From assembly GCA_002964805.2 (NCBI GenBank), contig PUDQ02000010.1:496001-560000 (forward strand): a stretch of DNA of 64,000 bases, given 5' to 3'. Under the pieces are notes generated by a model. That model did not search any database, had not been told where the DNA came from, and was given only the letters and a program-made list of their open reading frames with translations. The position numbers and the translations under genes were made by a program. Shown here piece after piece: positions 11,260-22,391 of the stretch; positions within the stretch are counted from its first letter, which is position 1, and every line of letters begins with the position of its first letter. Source of the DNA: Trametes villosa (Eukaryota > Basidiomycota > Agaricomycetes > Polyporales > Polyporaceae).

Positions 11260-11860
11260 CTAAGGATGCGGTGCCAGCCCTGACTCGCACGGGCTGCCCA
11301 GGTGAGCATAGCGCGCATCGGGGGGCCGGGAGCCTTGGTATGTCAGAGAGGTGACCTCACGTCCAACATATGCCAGTGGGCGTACATCGCAATACAGCAG
11401 TGCGGAACAGCTCAGATACACGCACCGTACTCGACTACGAACAAGGGAAAGGCGTTGCCCAGCCCAGCTCCGCAGCCCCCGGTTGGGGCTAAGAGCGATT
11501 GAGTACCTAGGGTTCATCGGTATGTAGCAAACGTTAGCCGTGAGCTTCGCAATGAAGAGGAATGAGCGCTCACTTCTCGGACTGATGCGAGGGCGAGAGC
11601 CCGAAGGCTCCTGCCCTCGCTCCGACGGAAGACAACAACCGGAGGTTACTGCTTTCAAGAGGGGGCGCCATCCCTCCCGTGACAGGTCCCCTCCGTTTGC
11701 CGCCCACCGCACCCGCCCACATCGTGCCCACCTTCCCTGCAGAGGAAGAACGTCAGCGAGGAGGTGAAGCAAGGAGAGTGAGTACTTACACTCGAGTAGC
11801 CGGACAGCAAGGATCTTGCAGCGTCTGTGACTTGAGGTTGATTGAAGTGGTACCTGCAGG
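11260..11860 (-). ncRNA. Conserved spliced tail of family copy C with structured exon
   Basis: Equivalent of the copy B tail. Inferred minus-strand exons are 11853-11790 and 11736-11574, with GTAAGT and GTGAGC donors and CTGCAG/TGCAG acceptors. A further acceptor (CCCTAG) lies near 11505. The middle exon carries the GGCGCC hairpin and GAGCC-UUCG-GGCUC (11597-11610). Relative to copy D the first exon differs by 10 nt, so no common reading frame is preserved. Confidence 0.5.
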
Positions 11861-12050
11861 GGCAAGGGACGCAGCAACGAACAAGACAGCGAGCATATAT
11901 GAACCGCATGGACCACGGCGTCGGGCGTTGGACAGAGTATTGAGGTCCCGGAAGGAGGTCATGGGCTCCCCCGGTCGCTCGCCACCCTGGAGCCTTCGCC
12001 GTCAGCCTCACCTCTACCCAACTCCCCCCTGTGCGCACACCGTCCACGTC

Positions 12051-12437
12051 CTAGAGGTCGCGGACGGAGTGGTACACGATCGACGCGCGCTTCTGTGCGT
12101 CCTCAAGGTGCAGCATCTTGCACTTGAGGAAGACGTACTGGCACCCCGCGTACGGCTTGTAGTCGAAGAGGTGGTCGTGGCGGTGCGGGTCGGGCTTCGC
12201 GGCGGCCTTCTTGTGGTGGCGGCGGCGGGGCTTGGGCTGGGGCTGGACCTCGGCCTCGGTGGGCTGGGGAGGCTTGACCTCAGGCGCGGGCTGGGGCGCG
12301 GGCTGGGGGGCGAGGAAGTGGAGGGGGATGACCGGGACCGGAGGGCGGGTGACCTTGGACCGAGGCTTGGGAGGGGGGGAGCGGAGCGACCTGCGCTCGG
12401 CGGGGCGGGGGGTAGCAGTGGAGGTAGTAGCGATCAT
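12051..12437 (-). CDS. Small proline-rich basic protein, family copy C
   Basis: 128 residues. The N-terminus MIATTSTATPRPAERRSL is followed by RSPPPKPRS, then a Pro-rich stretch and a basic RRRHHKK cluster that could be a nuclear signal. The C-terminal block DYKPYAGCQYVFLKCKML ends with KRASIVYHSVRDL. It is most similar to copy D and more distantly to A and B (shared ERR-LRSPPPKP and SIVY). The family is unrecognised; the two Cys in the C-terminal block are conserved in D. Confidence 0.62.
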   Translation of the reverse strand: MIATTSTATPRPAERRSLRSPPPKPRSKVTRPPVPVIPLHFLAPQPAPQPAPEVKPPQPTEAEVQPQPKPRRRHHKKAAAKPDPHRHDHLFDYKPYAGCQYVFLKCKMLHLEDAQKRASIVYHSVRDL

Positions 12438-12514
12438 CGCGTAGAGCTGGTGGGCTATGATGATGGTACGGGGGAAAGATAGGTGAGGGGCGGGAGTCGG
12501 CGGGGGGTAGGTTT

Positions 12515-12570
12515 ATGTAGACATGCGGATGTGCGGGTATGGCGATTGAGACTGAGGATATCCGTCGGGG
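12515..12570 (-). promoter_or_regulatory. Conserved upstream block of family copy C
   Basis: TACATAAA box about 80 bp before the ATG, preceded by the family block with an intact GGATATCC palindrome (+ strand gagactgaggatatcc). Confidence 0.5.
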
Positions 12571-12639
12571 ACTTCTGTAACGAGCAATATGTCTCTCGGT
12601 TGTCCAGGGGCGGAGTTCTAACGTGGTCAGCGCTCTTGG

Positions 12640-13203
12640 GTGTGTCTAGTAAACTGGCGTATTTGGTTTGTATGCAGGATCCAGAGTGCACATCGCCTGT
12701 CTGTTAGTGGAAGGGGGACCGGCTACTGATCTACCGACAGTCACGGCCGAGGTCGTCCAGTGATAAAGAGTGGGGGGTGAGCACGTATATATCCCATACG
12801 CAAGTAGATCACGAGTCTTCAACAAAATCACGCCCGCCCGACACAAATGTAGGGAGCAAATCAAACAGAGCACATACCGGTTCGAATTGCGCGAGTACGC
12901 CTGCCAGTGTTTAACCAATGAGGCTGCGAGGTCACTTCGGCGTGTTCCTTCATGGTGGGTCTTTGGACGAGCCGTAGATTCAGTGGCGAGATGTATAGAA
13001 CGGCGCACGACCCGATTCTATCGTCACTCGCTGCACAGGATAAGCTTATGAAGCTCGTGGAGGAGGACAAGCTGAGGACTCGCCGAACGAACCGGGGGAA
13101 GCCAACGCTAACCATCGGTGGCGGTGCCCTCTTGCCATATGCAGGCCCTCGGCATTCCCGGACCGGACAGTGGCTTCAACCCGGACTACCACCACCGCGC
13201 GCG
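12640..13203. other. Upstream region of SUS1 with an in-frame open stretch
   Basis: Mostly featureless, but an open frame from 12952 continues in phase with SUS1 exon 1. Part of it (13006-13080, containing SSLAAQDKLMKLVEEDKL) looks protein-like. It could be a 5' exon of a longer form, an upstream ORF, or chance. Sus1 proteins are normally about 100 residues, so it is left out of the SUS1 model. Confidence 0.3.
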
Positions 13204-13700
13204 ATGCCAAGCTCGGTGCCCAAGGACAGCCGGAGCGCGTCGCTCTACGCCCCGCTGCGGCGGCGCATGGTCGAGAACGGCGACTGGGACAGGTGCGTCG
13301 CGCAGCGCAGCGCGTGTTGGGTGGAGCTGGAAGGGGAGCTGAACTGTGGACAGGATTTCGGCGCGTCTGGCACGCGAGCTGAACGAGAGCGGGTGGATTG
13401 ACAGGTTTCGCGACCTGAGCAAGGGTGTGTGGACGTGAATACGGTGATACTTGTTGAGAATGCTGACTGGGGATTTCAGAGACCGCGCGGAGGGCGGAGG
13501 CGACGGGTGGCATTTCGGTAGAAACGCTCATGACTGAGCTGTGGCCCCAAGCGCAGGGTACGTGTGGAACAGCTCGTTTAAACTTCGCTGCTGACTTGCA
13601 CTTGCCTTTCATCTTTGGAGCAGATGAGGTACCTAGTGCCGTGAGGCAGGAGTTTATTGGTGTGCTTCGAAAGCTGTTGGAAAGACAGATTGAGTTCTGA
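13204..13700 (+). CDS. SUS1: Sus1/ENY2, SAGA and TREX-2 subunit
   Basis: Recovered by joining four small exons (13204-13292, 13354-13424, 13480-13557, 13624-13700) with introns of 61, 55 and 66 bp. The result is 104 residues, close to the family length of about 95-100. The ENY2/Sus1 pattern is clear: LYAPLRRRMVENGDWDRI, LARELNESGWIDRFRDL, then VETLMTELWPQA, VPSAVRQEFIGVLRKLL. The family member links SAGA-dependent H2B deubiquitination and transcription to mRNA export at the nuclear pore. The first ATG that keeps family length was taken as the start. No single exon is long enough to stand out by ORF length, so the gene is easy to miss. Confidence 0.92.
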
Positions 13701-14127
13701 GAGCGCCGCTTGAGTTTCTTGATATGTATAGGTTTCTTATGTTTGGACTACTCTGTACCATCTCTAACTATGTATTTGATACCTTCTTGCGATACGTTTG
13801 GCGTTAGTGATTGCGATACTCATGCGCTCGGTCGGTGTACTTAGCTTGGCAGGCGAGGGGATTGCCCCCATACAACTGTTGTAGCAGTCTTTTGCTGGTG
13901 CTGACTTAGCCACCCCATCGAAGGGTACTACGGCTCCTTTCTCCGCGTCTGACATCTGAGCTTGAACCCTAGGAGTGACCACCGTGTTGGTCTGGCTGCC
14001 CCTACATGTTGCGGGGTGAAATGATCGAATTGCCATTTTGGGCGGAACACACTTTGTCGCGAGGGTAGACGCCCGTGAGTTGTTCCTGTCCTCCTCCCTC
14101 CTGCTCTCTCCGGCCCCGCTCGTAAGG
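13701..14127. other. Spacer between SUS1 and RSM10
   Basis: Holds the SUS1 3' flank and the promoter of the next gene. No coding signal was seen. Confidence 0.4.
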
Positions 14128-14894
14128 ATGTTCTCGAGGTCATGCCGGAGCGCAGTGTCCACGGTGCAGAGATGCCTACGCTTTAACAGCACCACCGCCG
14201 GGTACGTCCTAACAGCGTCTTCACTTACAACCCTGCAGTCTTACCGTGTCACTGCAGGCCTCCCCTCGCGGGCGCGTCCTCTGCCACACCCCCCGCGCCG
14301 CAGCCACCACAACTGTCAGAGCCCGCCTACGCCGCGTCAGTAGTGCACGGCCGGAGCGTGCGGCCGCCCCACTACCTCCCCAAAACGCACGGGATCCCCG
14401 CCGCGACGCTGCACTTCCGCTCCTACCACCCGAAGCTGCTCGACTTCTTCGTGCACTTCGCGGGGCACGCCGCGTCCGCGCTCGGCATCCCGATCTCGAA
14501 GCCGGTGCACCTCCCGACGCAGCGGCGGCTGTGGACGGTCATCCGCGGGCCGTTCGTGCACAAGAAGTCGCAGGAGAACTTCGAGCGGCGGACGCACAAG
14601 CGCGTCGTGAAGGCGTGGGACGCGAGCCCGGAGGCGGTAGACATGCTCGTGCAGTATCTGGAGAAGCACCTCGCGGCGGGCGTCGGTCTGCGCACTACGA
14701 AGTGGACGCGGGCGCCGGTAGGGGTTGGACAGAAGACGCTGGAGACGGTCGTGGGCCAGCTGAGGCTTGACCAGGAGCTGAGGGCGCAGAAGGTGAAGGC
14801 GCTGGGTGAGCAGATCGTCAAGGAGGAGCTTGCGGCTGCTGGTGGTGCTGCGAAGGAGGGTGCGGTTGCACAGGCGTCCTCAGACAAGGCGTAG
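14128..14894 (+). CDS. RSM10: Mitochondrial ribosomal protein uS10m
   Basis: Two exons (14128-14201, 14258-14894; 56-bp intron) encode 236 residues. The S10 core is recognisable (PTQRRLWTVIRGPFVHKKSQ, then FERRTHKRVVKAWDAS), with a family-typical N-terminal strand PAATLHFRSYHPKLLDFFVH. The first ~30 residues (MFSRSCRSAVSTVQRCLRF) are rich in Arg, Ser and hydrophobics without acidic residues, as expected for a mitochondrial presequence. The Lys/Glu/Ala-rich C-terminal tail is an extension beyond bacterial S10. It is part of the small mitoribosomal subunit. Confidence 0.92.
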
Positions 14895-15177
14895 TCCTCC
14901 TCAAGTGCTCTTAGGCTAATCACTGTGCGCTGCTATCCGAATTGTACACACTCTATAATCACTCCCGTGGAGCACGTCTGCAAGCAGTGCGAGCATGCAT
15001 AGCATGCTCTTGGATTGTCGCGACTGGAACTTCGCGCTGAGAGACGAAAGCTGAGGAAATGCGAGGTCGAGGCCACGTGGGAAGAATTGCCGCCCATGTT
15101 TGGCTCGCGTCGTGCGTGCGCTCGACTCTGTCCCCGACCACCACCACCATCGCCGCCGCTAACCCCCCGTTTCCACG

Positions 15178-16028
15178 ATGACCTCCTACGAGAACGACCC
15201 GTTCTACCTGAGGTATGAAACATGAAGAAAGCCCCTCGGCGTGTGCAGGACTGATGTCTTGCTCACGCCCCCGTTCAGATACTAGTAAGTTTCCTCTCCT
15301 CTGTCGCGCGTTGTAGGCGCGTATGCTGACCTCGCTGCAGTACAGGGCACTCGGGCAAGCACGGCCATGAGTTCTTGGAGTTCGAGTACTCGCACGGACG
15401 GCTGCGGTATGCGAACAACTCGAACTACCGGAACGACAGTTTGATCCGCAAAGAGAGTGAGCACCTCGTTCTCTCTAAGTTTCCGAGGCGTGAAGCCTGC
15501 GAAGCCAAGTGGTTGATACTGACTGGTGGCCGTGTGGAATAGTGTGGGTCGGCCCGCTGGTCGTAAAGGAGCTGAAGCGGATCATTGAGTCGAGCGAGAT
15601 CACAAAGTGAGGCTCGTCTTTTGCTGCCGTGCTCTGTGCGCGGATGTTGAGCGGGATGTGGCGTGTTTTAGGGAAGACGACACGAACTGGCCCAAGAAGA
15701 ACATCGTCGGCAAGCAGGAGCTCGAGATCCGCGTCGGGAACGACCACATCGCGTTCGAGGTGCGCGCGTCCCCTTTCTCTTCTCGTACGTGGCGTGTTTT
15801 GACGCGGATGTGCGCGACCTCTGCAGACTGCAAAAATCGGCTCGCTGGTCGATATCCAGGACAGCGAGGACCCCGAGGGCCTGCGTGTATTCTACTATTT
15901 GGTGCAAGACTTGAAGGTGCGTCTTCCATGGCACGATGTTCTGCCTGGTTGCGCTGACACTGGAATTCCGCGTGTAGTGCCTAATTTTCTCGCTCATCTC
16001 GCTGCACTTCAAGATCAAGCCCATCTAA
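15178..16028 (+). CDS. MAGO: Mago nashi, exon junction complex core
   Basis: Seven exons: 15178-15212, 15279-15284, 15341-15456, 15543-15606, 15672-15759, 15827-15916 and 15978-16028, giving 149 residues (family ~146-150). Motifs are almost invariant: [82 protein letters not shown] and the terminal LHFKIKPI. The protein pairs with Y14 in the exon junction complex. Exon 2 is only 6 nt (ATACTA). Without it the conserved RYY before TGHSGK would be lost, so it is required by homology and by phase. Confidence 0.94.
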
Positions 16029-16605
16029 ATCATTCGCCAAGGGGCCACTCGCGTGTAGCGCTGACGGGCCAGAAGGTTTTCATCGTGCTTGCTGTGTATA
16101 GTGTATTCGGATTGTGAATGCTAGTTTGTGTTTGTGCTCTTTCACCTTCCGCCTGCAGGAGCTTCATGCGATACCGCTTCGCAGGGTATGGCATCGTACG
16201 TCTTCGAAGCCACGTCTTAAACCTTCCGGGCTATTTGGGCTGACAGCGCCCAGTGTCCCAGGTATGTATAAGTTTCTCGCCATGAGCCGTTAGCAGGTTC
16301 ATCACGGATGCGACACCTCCGGCAACTACAAGATGCTCCCTGCACATGCTCGGATATATGCCGCGTGGTTCCTCTCCATATGTTTTTTGGGTGAGAGGAG
16401 TATCTGAAGCTTGGCGGTGAAGGCAGTCCACTGCCAGAAGCGGGGGTCGTATGTCTGTGAAATGACGTCAGGGTCCCCACCAGCAGACGCGTACATATAC
16501 CCTCCCCTCCTCGGTCCCAGGCCCCCTCTTCCCTCTCGCACTCACTCTCGCACCCTCTCGCGCAAGTCTATACTACGCTACAAACCACCACTCAAAAAAT
16601 CAAAC

Positions 16606-17312
16606 ATGGCATCCCTCCTCGCAGGCGCGACGAAGACCGCACACGGGCTCGCGACCTCGCTTCTCAGCGCCGCCGAGGCCAAGGCCGGCTCGACGATCCC
16701 TATCAAAGTCCCCGTCAAGGAGGACGACGCGGAGAAGCCGTTCACATTTGAGGGCATCAAGGGCAAGAACCTGTTCGTGGGCGTGCCCGGGGCGTTCACG
16801 GGGACGTGCTCGGCGCAGGTGCCCGGGTACATCAAGGCGCTCGAGCAGTTCAAGGCGAAGGGCGTGGAGAACGTGTACATCGTCGGGGTGAATGATGTGT
16901 TCGTGATGAAGTGCGTCTTGCGTTTTTGTGTGGTGTGAGGGGGAGGGCTGACGCTAGGATACCTAGGGCGTGGAAGCAGCAGTTGGCTCCGGAAGGAACC
17001 CGTACGTCCTGAGTCGGTGCTTACAAGTATATGTGCTGACTATATGCGCGCACCTAGCCATCCACTTCATCGCGGACGACCAGGGCGCGTTCATCGGCGG
17101 ACTCGGCATGCTCTTCGACGCGTCGGGCCTACTGGGGTCGCCTCGTTCTAAGGTATGCCTTGTGGGTAGTCTCTTGAACCGTCGGAAGCTGAGGTGTTTT
17201 GTAGCGCTTTGCGGCGGTCACCGACAACGACACGATTTCGTACATCGCGGTCGAGCCTAACCCGGGCGAGGTCACCGTGACGGCCGCCGACAAGGTCTTG
17301 CCGTGGGTCTAA
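16606..17312 (+). CDS. Type-II peroxiredoxin (Prx5/Ahp1 group)
   Basis: Four exons (16606-16910, 16967-17001, 17058-17152, 17205-17312) give 180 residues. The peroxidatic Cys sits in GVPGAFTGTCSAQVPGYI (near residue 73), corresponding to the VPGAFTPTCS signature of the Prx5 group. Later conserved parts are VYIVGVNDVFVMKAW and FDASGLLGSPRSKRF. It reduces peroxides using thioredoxin or glutathione. The N-terminal ~25 residues are Ala/Ser/Thr-rich and could be a weak mitochondrial signal. There is no C-terminal SKL-type peroxisome signal (it ends KVLPWV). Confidence 0.93.
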
Positions 17313-19349
17313 GTGAGGCTCGACGACTCGCAGGTCGGCCCGAGGAGCATCTTGATGGGAGAATAGCATACCGAGGAGAAGGAAAGAATACCCAAAAGTG
17401 TATTGTAGGTTACTGAGACAACTCGTCGTTTGAGCTTGCGTGAACGGGAGTGCGCGGACTGGTTCCAGGCTTGCTGGTGCGTCCGTTTTACTGACCTATA
17501 CTGACGCTCTGGTAGGACGTATGAGAACACCGCATGTGAGCATCTCTCCCTTCTTGCCGTCATTGGCCTTCTCTTACCACGAATGCCATCCTCACGTCGG
17601 CTCACGACGCGTCTTTCTCCTAGGCCCCGCGTTCCCCGCCGTGCTCGTCGCCCCCCTCTCGCCACTCTGAGCGCAACGTTTACGCGATCTGTACCATGGT
17701 CTGCTATGCCTTGCGATATGTCTCTCACCCTCGTCGATTGCTCGCACGGCCCGCAGGCGATTCGTATAGGACCCCATGACAAAGAGCGCTCGCTTGCATA
17801 TATACAGCCGTGCCTGACGTCCAGCAGGAATATCTCGATGCTCCCATCGCCTTCGCCGCTGTGTCCCTTCCCTCCGATGCCGCCGCAAAACAAGTCGAGA
17901 CCATCCATCCGACGAAGTCGCCGCCTATACAGATGTCCTGGTACATGCGCCCGTAGCGCGGCCCATCCGTCAAGCCCTTCAACCTGAAGCTTGCTGCGTC
18001 GACACTTGTTTCCGCGCTTGAAGAGGTTTCTATGATTTGCCCTGGAATCTGATGTTTCGGAAGAGCTCTGTACGTGCCCGTGTTGTGGACCGTCTGCGGC
18101 GCTGACCAGTCCTCCGTACACAGCGCAGGAACACTGCTGCCCTGCCTCTCTCACAGCGGCCCGATCCTCGATGTCCTTCGCCACACAGTCCTTGAACGCC
18201 TATCGCCAGTTGGCTATCATACCCCAGGTGCGAAGGACAGCCAATACATTCCCCGGAGGGCAATACACCCCGGTGTGCCCTACGAATAGCGCGTGAGCCT
18301 CTAATGCTCGTTCCAGGCATATAGCCCCTACGCATGAAGGTTTCGGAGCTCGTTCGATAGCTCACTGGCATAGGATCACGCACCGTACTCGCCGAACGCG
18401 ACGCGCGCCGCTCGCAAGGCCTGACAGCGCGTACCTCGGTCTTACCGGCCGGCAGCCCCTCGTTGGGCTTCCTGCACTAACCGCCCCCTGGCTTCGCGTC
18501 TCACGTCCCGGCCCTCCAGCCGTTCTCCGAGCGCGCGAGGCTCCTGAGCGCGAGCGGGACAAGATACCTACCCAGGTCCTGTCGGCTGTGGGCTGGCGAG
18601 CGCGTTCGAGCTCCTGTCTACGGGCTGTTCTGCGTCGATTCGGTCCGGTAGACGGCGACGTGACGCTTGGAAGGTTGAAGGTGCGCAGTCGGGTGCTCCT
18701 TGTTCTCGGACTTGGGGAAGCTGGCGCTTGTAGGCGACGTACGCCCGCCACGGTCTTTCTGCGCGACGCGCGTACGCCGCGTCAGTTTGCCTTGGGTTCG
18801 TGGTGGATTGTCGGCGCGCGCAAGCGAGGAGAACGGGCACGGCTGATGCTTGTCTGGCTCGTCTGACGTACCCCGCCTTCTCGCTGCAGGTTCGCTCAAT
18901 GTCATGGTCGACGCGTGCATGACGATGCCGCGCGTGTACCCACCGGGACAGGCACGACGGAGGGTGTACCTCGCCCGGGTGCACTCCGTCGACGAAATGG
19001 GCCGTGCGCAGTCGCTGGTTCCGCCGCGGACCAGGGTGTCTCGGTGCGCTTGTACGGATGCGCGAGTGCGCCGGAGAGGGACCTGACCCGGCGCTGTGGC
19101 ACTCGAGGGGAAGCGGCGCGAGTGCCGGGGTTTGACGTCTGGGTGCTCGTCGCGGGTGGCAGCTGGGGGGTTCTCATCTGTCGGATGAAGGCGGTGAGGC
19201 GAGGCGAGGAGGAGGGTGCAGATGACGCTGGTGCGCGGGAGGCATAAAAGGAGAGACGAAAGAGCAGGGAGAGGCAGCTCACCAGCGATCTCGCCTACCT
19301 CTCAAGTCAGCTTGCAAGCTCTTGAATTCGACTTAAAGCCAGCGACACG
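17313..19349. other. Two-kilobase spacer with one decayed coding-like segment
   Basis: No intact gene was found between the peroxiredoxin and the first secreted-protein gene. A 291-codon minus-strand open frame here has no protein-like composition. The one coding-like piece is annotated separately at 17810. A TATA-like gcataaaagg precedes the next gene near 19243. Confidence 0.4.
17810..18052 (+). pseudogene. Coding-like fragment with an in-frame stop
   Basis: After an acceptor-like TATACAG, this frame reads as ordinary protein (VPDVQQEYLDAPIAFAAVSL, later VKPFNLKLAASTLVSALEEV). It contains one internal TAG at 17954-17956 and ends at a TGA. No family was recognised and no clean flanking exons were found, so it is best seen as a decayed exon. 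Composition alone is the evidence. Confidence 0.3.
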
Positions 19350-20489
19350 ATGAAGACCTTTGCAACGCTCCTTTCTGTTTGTACCCTCGCTGCGGGCAGC
19401 TACGCCCTTTTTACCCGTCAGTCCCGCTCCCTCACTCTCCCTCCCCAGCTCGCCGCCATCCCTCGCTGTTTCACGAGTACTGACACGATGTACAGCACGC
19501 AACGCAGCGGCGCCGGTGTGCGACGGTGCGCGCACAGTCTCGTTGGAGACTATCGACGTCGGCGGGAAGGTGGTCGCGCTCGAGACGTTCGAGTGCGCCG
19601 CCGCCCGCGCGGTCCGTCGTGACGAGGGTGCGTGCTCCTCCCGTGAGCGCCGTTGAGAGCAAGATGCTGATACAGGATGTATGGCGTAGACCCCGCTCCG
19701 GCGACGGCGGCGACTGCTACGGCTGCGGCGGTGGACACTGCGACCGCGGCGACGGCAGCTACTGTCACGGCTGCGACGGCCGCTACGGCAACTGCTGCTA
19801 CTGCGGCGACTGTTACGGCAGCAGCGTCCTCTGCGACCGCGGCGGTGAGCCCGACCGCCGTTGCGCCTGCCTTGCCGCTCCCGACCATCGACGTGTGCGC
19901 CGTTATCTGTGCGTATTTTTCCTAACCCTCCACCGAAAGGGCTGTAATACTGACGATAAACGCTCTCGCAGGCCGCAATGTGTGCGGCGACAGCGGTAAC
20001 CTGCCCCCAATCACGGACGACTGCGCGGTCATCGAGGACGCGATCACCCTCTTCAACGGCTCTGTCGGTACGCACCCTCCTCCTCTCAGTATAGTGTGCG
20101 TTGAGATGGGAGAGGCTAACGACGATGGTTGAAAATGGGCAGAGCCGACGTTCGTGGTCCCTGGGGGACACGTGAAGACGCTCTCGTTTGGGACGTGCCG
20201 CTTCTTCTTCGAGAACGACTCGCCCGTCCCGATGAGCAACTGTTGGTTGTCTTTCGTGCGCTATCTCCTTTGTTAGTCTTGAAGATGAGCAAAAGCTGAC
20301 GAGAGGGGCTGTGGTAGGGCCAAACGGCGAGCGCGGCGGAGAGCGCGTGCCTGCCGCCGGTGCAGCCGGTGAACTCGGAGGGGATCTGTGTGGCGAACGA
20401 CGCGAGCTGGCGCATTGGGTGGGTGACTTTCGTGTTTCCCTTGTTAGCCTGGATGTTGATGAAACGACTGGCAGGGTTGCTCACTCTTG
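19350..20489 (+). CDS. Secreted Thr/Ala-rich protein with Cys-patterned C-terminal domain, paralogue 1
   Basis: Seven exons (19350-19416, 19496-19631, 19676-19908, 19972-20067, 20143-20255, 20318-20418, 20474-20489) give 253 residues. A signal peptide (MKTFATLLSVCTLAAGSYA) is followed by a short Cys-containing region, a mucin-like Ala/Thr repeat, and a C-terminal domain shared with the paralogues at 23.2 and 26.1 kb: VCG-SG-LPPI-DDC, FGTCRFFFEN, CW, ACLPPVQP and a terminal GVAHS. The DC/FGTC spacing recalls the Hce2-type domain of fungal secreted proteins, but this is a tentative likeness. Intron 2 is uncertain: the only in-phase donor is GTGCTC. It probably acts at the cell surface or outside the cell. 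Confidence 0.75.
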
Positions 20490-22391
20490 AGTGTGTCAAT
20501 GTCCACAGAACTGTTTGGACTGAAATGTCTCGCGTTTCTCTCGGTCGTAGTCGAGATTATTGTCGTATTTGGGCTCTTGGTTGTGTACAGGCTGCTATAT
20601 TCCTCTTGTACAATGAGTATACACGATTTTTCACAAGGTTATCTCCAGTCTGGAGGCCGTCTGCCATGAGCTCTTTGACTGCTGCCGCGCGCGGTCACCG
20701 ATGTGCAGCGTCACCAGCGCGTCATGAGAGTCGTGTCATTTACACTTGCATTCAGTGAAGAGTTTAAAGAGGCCCTGAGTGGAGCATCAGGAAGTTGTAA
20801 GTAGGATGGGGAGGATGTCATGAGCATCCGCGCTGCCCTGTGCCTGCGCTGCCGCGGTAGTATGTATTCAAGCGATGAGCGCCGAAGCTCGGAGGAGCAT
20901 GCGCTTCACCTTGTTCTTCTACCACCACTACCATCGCGTTCACATCCTATGCATTTACCTCCCTCAGGTGACAAAAATACCTCGGCTTGGCTGCATTATG
21001 CTACGAGCATCGTGGTCGACGTCCGCCTCATAGGAATTGCGTGAGTTTTTGTGGTGAAATGTCGGACGGCCGTGGGAGGTGCCGCTCGAGGAGCCGCGGG
21101 CGTTTTGACTCCCTCCTCATCGTGCCATGCTCAACCGCCATCGCACCACTGTCCACCAAGCACGAGCGAGTCTGGCCTGGTCTGGCACGTCGGACATATA
21201 CCCGGTAAGTCCTCTCTATATCCTCACCCCGAGTCCCCGCGATCATCTAACGTCTCGTTCCGCTCCCGCAGATGCCGCGGTCTATCGACGTCTCTGCCTT
21301 CCCCCGCAGGCACAGCGCATTGCGATCGGTACACACGTTCATCGTCGGGACACAGGCCTCAGTGTCTCGAGCTCGCGCAATCTGTCGAGTTTCGACCTCC
21401 GTCGACTTCGCCCATCCACCAGCGGAGGGGAACCTGCATCACCTGTCCATCCCGCGCGTCGATTCGGCGATAATCGCCTCAGAACCGCGCTGCTCGCCCC
21501 CGCGGCGCCTGTCCTCCCACATCGTGCGGGCGATCTCGTCAATCTGGTGCCTGACTTGCGCGGGTCCCGTTCGGCTCGTTCTTGTATACGTACGTCCATC
21601 GCTTATGCAACCTCCTCACGATAGCAATGCTGGGCGGGACGGTATCCGTGAGCTATGGGTGAAGTCAATAGTACTCTATTATTGGCGTTACGCATAGCTC
21701 ACGATTACCGAGCACGCTGAACGCCCTACAAGTGCATCCACTCGCCGAGCATGCCGCTGAAGGAATGCATATGCTGCGACCACATGCCGGTGAGAGCGAG
21801 GAAAGGTTAATGCCATGTATTCCCATCGGCCGTACCATCCATCTGCCGCCGCGCTCGTCCAACTCCGCAGCGCCGCTAGAAGCAACTGTGAGGGCAAGTC
21901 GTCTGCCAGTACATGTCATGCCCGCGGACACTGGATCCGGTGTGTTGTTTGTTCGACAGCTATGTCCGATTCCAGCTGATGCGATCCGTTGACAGCATTC
22001 CCTGCGTCCGTTCCGGATATGCGCGACGCGTCCGAGGCAGCCGACCGTGTTCACGCGGTGATGCACGCTCAGCTTCTTCGGTGCGGGGCTGTTGTTCAAG
22101 AATCAAGTCCGCTGTTGCCGCTCTCGCTGCTGCTGTGGTTGGGCGTGCCTGGCCGCGGGGCGTGCGTGCCTCCCACTGCCAGTGTGTGTCCTTCGCGGTA
22201 CTCACGGCGGGTGCTAGGCCGCGTCTGTGCTGGCCAGACCGCCGGCCGAAGCTGCGTGCGGCATTCGAGAGGCCTTCCTCCTATTGGATGGTGGGTTCTA
22301 CGCCTTCTCTCCTCCGACTCCCGAGAGTGGCCTGGCTCCGCGGGCTCGTGTACGTGTTCGGGTACTGTGAGTGCGCTACGTGTTGCTGATC
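20490..22391. other. Spacer without a supported gene
   Basis: Several open frames (for example 21127-21624 and 21272-21697, plus) overlap in different frames without recognisable domains. A GTAAGT/CGCAG pair near 21208-21271 looks like an intron, so a decayed gene is possible, but it cannot be identified. Confidence 0.35.

Noticed and set aside
17309..18184. A 291-codon minus-strand open frame
   Set aside because: It overlaps the peroxiredoxin 3' end, has no recognisable domain or splice signals, and is Arg/Gly/Ser-biased like other antisense frames here.
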